Assembly (NCBI GenBank): GCA_034620365.1
Contig: JAQGEQ010000084.1
Span: 806,001-870,000 of the forward strand
Origin: Pegea sp. RAD2-039
Lineage: Eukaryota > Chordata > Thaliacea > Salpida > Salpidae
Reading direction: 5' to 3'
Length of the DNA: 64,000 nucleotides
Made by a program: the position numbers and the translations under genes. Of this stretch, positions 60,777-64,000 are shown piece by piece (position 1 is the first letter of the stretch; the number at the start of each line of letters is the position of its first letter). The notes below the pieces were generated by a model. That model saw only the letters and a list, made by a program, of their open reading frames with translations, had not been told where the DNA came from and did not search any database.

Positions 60777-63059
60777 TTCATATGAATCTAACAACGAGTA
60801 TCTACTGAAATTAACATCAGTTAGAAAATAAAATTTTCAACATTTTGTTCTTGAATGACTTTTAATAGAGAAGCGTTTTCAAATAAAGAAATTATCTCAA
60901 ACATGGTAATTACTGAAGGTACAGACAACAGGCTTAATAATAACGCTCATAATTCTCGTATAATTCTGTAATCACTTAAACTTTAAGTATCAAAATCTGC
61001 TTTTAATTTTAAGTCCACATAAAAAGCGAACTCAAAATATCTTAAAGATTGTTTAAGTGACGTTTTAACTGACGATATAAAGATATAAATTAAGAAATTA
61101 TCAAACAACTCAAAATATCTTGAAGTTTATTTTTAGTTACATTTTTATGAAGTGAAAATTTAAATATAAACTTCATAAATTATATCGGTATATCAGTAAT
61201 ATAATAATATATAAATATTATTCCATCAATTCAACCACAAAAGTAGTAGCTGGGCTACAGGCGAGATACTTTACTTTTGAAAATTATACTAATATTTATT
61301 AATCATAAAAAAAAGTATATATTTATTTATTTTGTTACTATTTTGAGTAAAGAAAACTGTTTAGAAAAAAAAAACTTTTCAAATTTCATGTAATTTCTAA
61401 CATATTAATTATATATAGATACCTAACTTTAAAATGTTCTAATTATATTCTGCTTTTTCTGTGTCTATGTCCTAAGGCCACTTAAAATTATGCATACCAT
61501 CACCTAGCTTTCATCTCATCCTAGTAACACTATTCTTTTCTTTTTTTACAAAAAGTTTAATCACCTTTTTTCTCAGTTTTATATAGCTCATTGCTATGAC
61601 GTCGATCAAACAATTTCCTTTAATTGGCGAATTGTTATTCCGAAAAACGGTTTGTCGAAACTTTCTGAAAATCTTAATCTGCTTAAACTGTAAAGTTGTG
61701 AGCTAGAATTTGTTTGGATAAATACTAAGTGAACAAGTTTTTCTCAATTTGTCATTAAAATTATTTTTCTATTTTGATTTTAATTATGTTGTTGCGGTTT
61801 TTTAGACTTTACAGAAGCCATCATAGCTCCAACAATCTTTCTGATTTTAAATCTATCTATTAATGACTCACTTTTATTCTGCCTTTTATTAATGCTTTAA
61901 AACTTATTCAACAAAAGTAAAACTTAATCTATCAACAGTTTTGAAGTCTATTCTAGATCAGCTTTCGACTAAAACAGTATTGTCAATATATTAATCTGAA
62001 GCTTCTTTTTTTTTTTTTATTCTTCCAATGATATCTTTATTGATTATCTTGATTAATAACTTTCTCTTCTGTCATGATAATTTAGGAGTATGTTCTATTA
62101 AAAACAAATTATTTTCATTATTATCTAAATTTACACACCAATGTTGTTATTATATTATTTAATACAAAATAAATTTTTATAATCATTATAAAACCAATTT
62201 TTTCAGAATGAATCTGTGTCTAGTCTATTTATGTTTAATATTTTAAAAGTTAAGATAAGTCTGACAAGTAAAAATACAATCTATTGATTTCATCTAAGAT
62301 CTCAGATACTTAACTATTTTTGGCCTAGAAATCAACTTCATAAAACATTTTTTTTTAAATATAATAATGAATATAAAATGAGTTTTTCGTTCAATTTATT
62401 CTTTAAACTTTATATTGCACATTGTAATAAAAATAACTTTTTAATATAGCTTTATTGTATTATACATTGGACACAACACAAATGGTAAATAATACAGAGC
62501 AACACTGCTTTATATTATACTAATCACATTTTTTTGAATAACCCTATTCAAAGATCACATACATTCCTTTAATTTCCCTTCTATTCTCATCTAAAACCGT
62601 CACTATTTGGCACGACAATTTCGTGTTTATTTCATTTTTAAATATTTACCGCCAACCACTAAGTTCTAACTCAAGCATTTTATATGACTTTCGAGAAAAT
62701 CCAATTTCAGCACCAACTCTACACGCAAGCTGTCAATGACAAATTGCTTTCTACTCTTATATAAAGTTATTTACTGTTTCTTTAATAATTCCAACTATAA
62801 TAATTTAACTGAACTTTCAAGTTCTTCAGCTGAAATGTCAAAGTTTCATTCACAGTTTTCTATAAAGTCGGTAAAAGTTTTCTTCCAGTGAAGCCACTTA
62901 CTGGCTGCCGACAGACTATTTAAGCAGATATCTCGTCCAGGTCAAACAGCTTATCCATTTTTTCTTCAGATATAAAACAAAATAACAACTAAAATAGGAT
63001 ACAAGATTTATGTAATATATACTAACAAACAACGAAACAAAGCAACTGGCAACAGTTTG
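60777..63059. other. AT-rich upstream region of the receptor gene
   Basis: No gene seen. Contains a TGACGTCG-type half CRE near 61598 and otherwise AT-rich sequence. Confidence 0.35.
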
Positions 63060-63445
63060 CATAACAACAATCATAAATGATTTGTAATAAATGGTCATGT
63101 TGTAAGCCAGGGCAGAAGTTATGTAAAACCAGCCTTTGACTATGTAGTAGGATTCCACTCTCCACGCCAACAAGGTTATGCAGCGGAACAGATGGATTGA
63201 TTCTGGCGTCACAGGAACTGTCAGAACCACACTGAATACACTGAAGAAGTACCTACGAGGCTCCAACTCCGATCTTAATTTTAGAGTTTCGTGTTCCTTA
63301 AAATTTTGTCATTACCAAACTAACAAGGTCCTTCTACCCGGGTTCTTATGAACTTTACCTTGTCGCAAATATGTGTCAGTCAAGCTCGAAAACTTCCGTG
63401 TGTTAGGTGGGCGTGATGACAGCTATAGTACAGAGACGGACAGTG
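63060..63445 (-). repeat. tRNA-derived SINE, family 1, copy B
   Basis: Minus-strand partner of 4040-4400. The head reads TATAGCTGTCATCACGCCC...TTTTCGAGC (B-box-like), followed by ACACATATT, AAAGTTCATA, CCCGGGTAGAAGG, GGAGTTGGAGCCTCGTAGG, CCGCTGCATAA and CATAACTTCTG...CTGG blocks in the same order as copy A. The 116-codon minus-strand open frame at 62916-63266 runs through the SINE and is not considered a gene. Confidence 0.7.
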
Positions 63446-64000
63446 CCGGTATAGACTTAAATAAAGTTATATTTACATATGCGGTAGGATAATCTTCTAC
63501 AATATCATTTAATCTATCAAACACATAACAAAATAAACTTTGTAATGTAAATAAAAATAAATTTTTGATTTGAATTTAACATTAAATAAGGTTTTAATAA
63601 TAAAAAGAGAAGTTGTTTTCTAGTAAGGTGCAACTATTCTCCTTTTAAAAGTAGCATCTGAGTTAGATGATTTAAGTCAACTTTATGTTGTACAATTTTA
63701 AAACAATATCTACCGAATAAAATTTGACTTTATGTCTTTATGACTTTTAGATATTTTTCTCGAAAGTTGGTGTTGAAGGCCGAACAATTTAATTGATTCG
63801 AATAGGTTTTCGCCTTAATCTTTCAACTTGAATTGGAATTATCACCACTATTAGAACAAACCAACATTTTTGTTTGATTATGAAAGTTGAAGCAATTATT
63901 ACTAAGTTTTAACATATTTTATCTACAAGTAAATTTCATTCTAGTTATATTCTGTATTTTATAAGATTCAGAATTGAAATAAGTATTCTAAGAACATTTG
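63446..64000. other. AT-rich right edge
   Basis: No gene or repeat recognised. Confidence 0.4.

Noticed and set aside
62916-63266. 116-codon minus-strand open frame with hydrophobic stretches
   Set aside because: It runs through SINE family 1 copy B and into AT-rich DNA; the SINE explains it.

Overview
This window is AT-rich animal (metazoan) nuclear DNA. Support comes from genes split by short GT-AG introns, an animal-type gene set (SEC11 signal peptidase, aquaglyceroporin, SAC3-domain protein, HOOK dynein adaptor, an Ig-TM-TIR receptor of IL-1R type, a C-type lectin), non-LTR retrotransposons and two tRNA-derived SINE families. I cannot name the species. Gene models were built by hand from splice signals, reading phase and similarity to remembered families.

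Layout. 1-6.5 kb: SEC11 (+), pieces of one or two unidentified or decaying genes, one SINE, and an intronless H1-like linker histone (-). 6.5-22.1 kb: a very large inverted duplication with arms of about 5.3 and 6.4 kb around a 3.8 kb spacer. Each arm carries, from outside in, a repeated upstream segment, an intronless GNAT acetyltransferase gene (proteins identical in both arms), a 19-bp minisatellite (about 74 units left, about 111 right), a tRNA-Thr(TGT), a GC-richer repeat and part of an open frame. A third tRNA-Thr lies in the spacer. 22.1-24.5 kb: a decayed LINE next to the outer edge of the right arm. 24.6-28.0 kb: a SINE and an eight-exon aquaglyceroporin (+). 28.3-30.1 kb: a second LINE type with a damaged reverse transcriptase. 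30.4-31.7 kb: a SAC3-domain gene (-). 34.1-40.1 kb: a type II membrane C-type lectin with a stalk (-). 40.9-42.4 kb: LINE remnants. 46.4-51.6 kb: HOOK, about 22-23 exons (-). 53.3-54.0 kb: LINE remnant. 56.2-60.8 kb: Ig-TM-TIR receptor (-). 63.1-63.4 kb: second copy of SINE family 1. The rest is AT-rich DNA in which I see no gene.

The genes show no shared pathway. SEC11, HOOK, SAC3 and aquaporin are housekeeping-type genes. The lectin and the TIR receptor are both candidate immune-recognition proteins, but nothing in the sequence links them. The standout is the inverted duplication: it doubles an acetyltransferase and a tRNA gene, has arms that differ by about 707 bp because of the minisatellite, and holds older diverged copies of its own parts.
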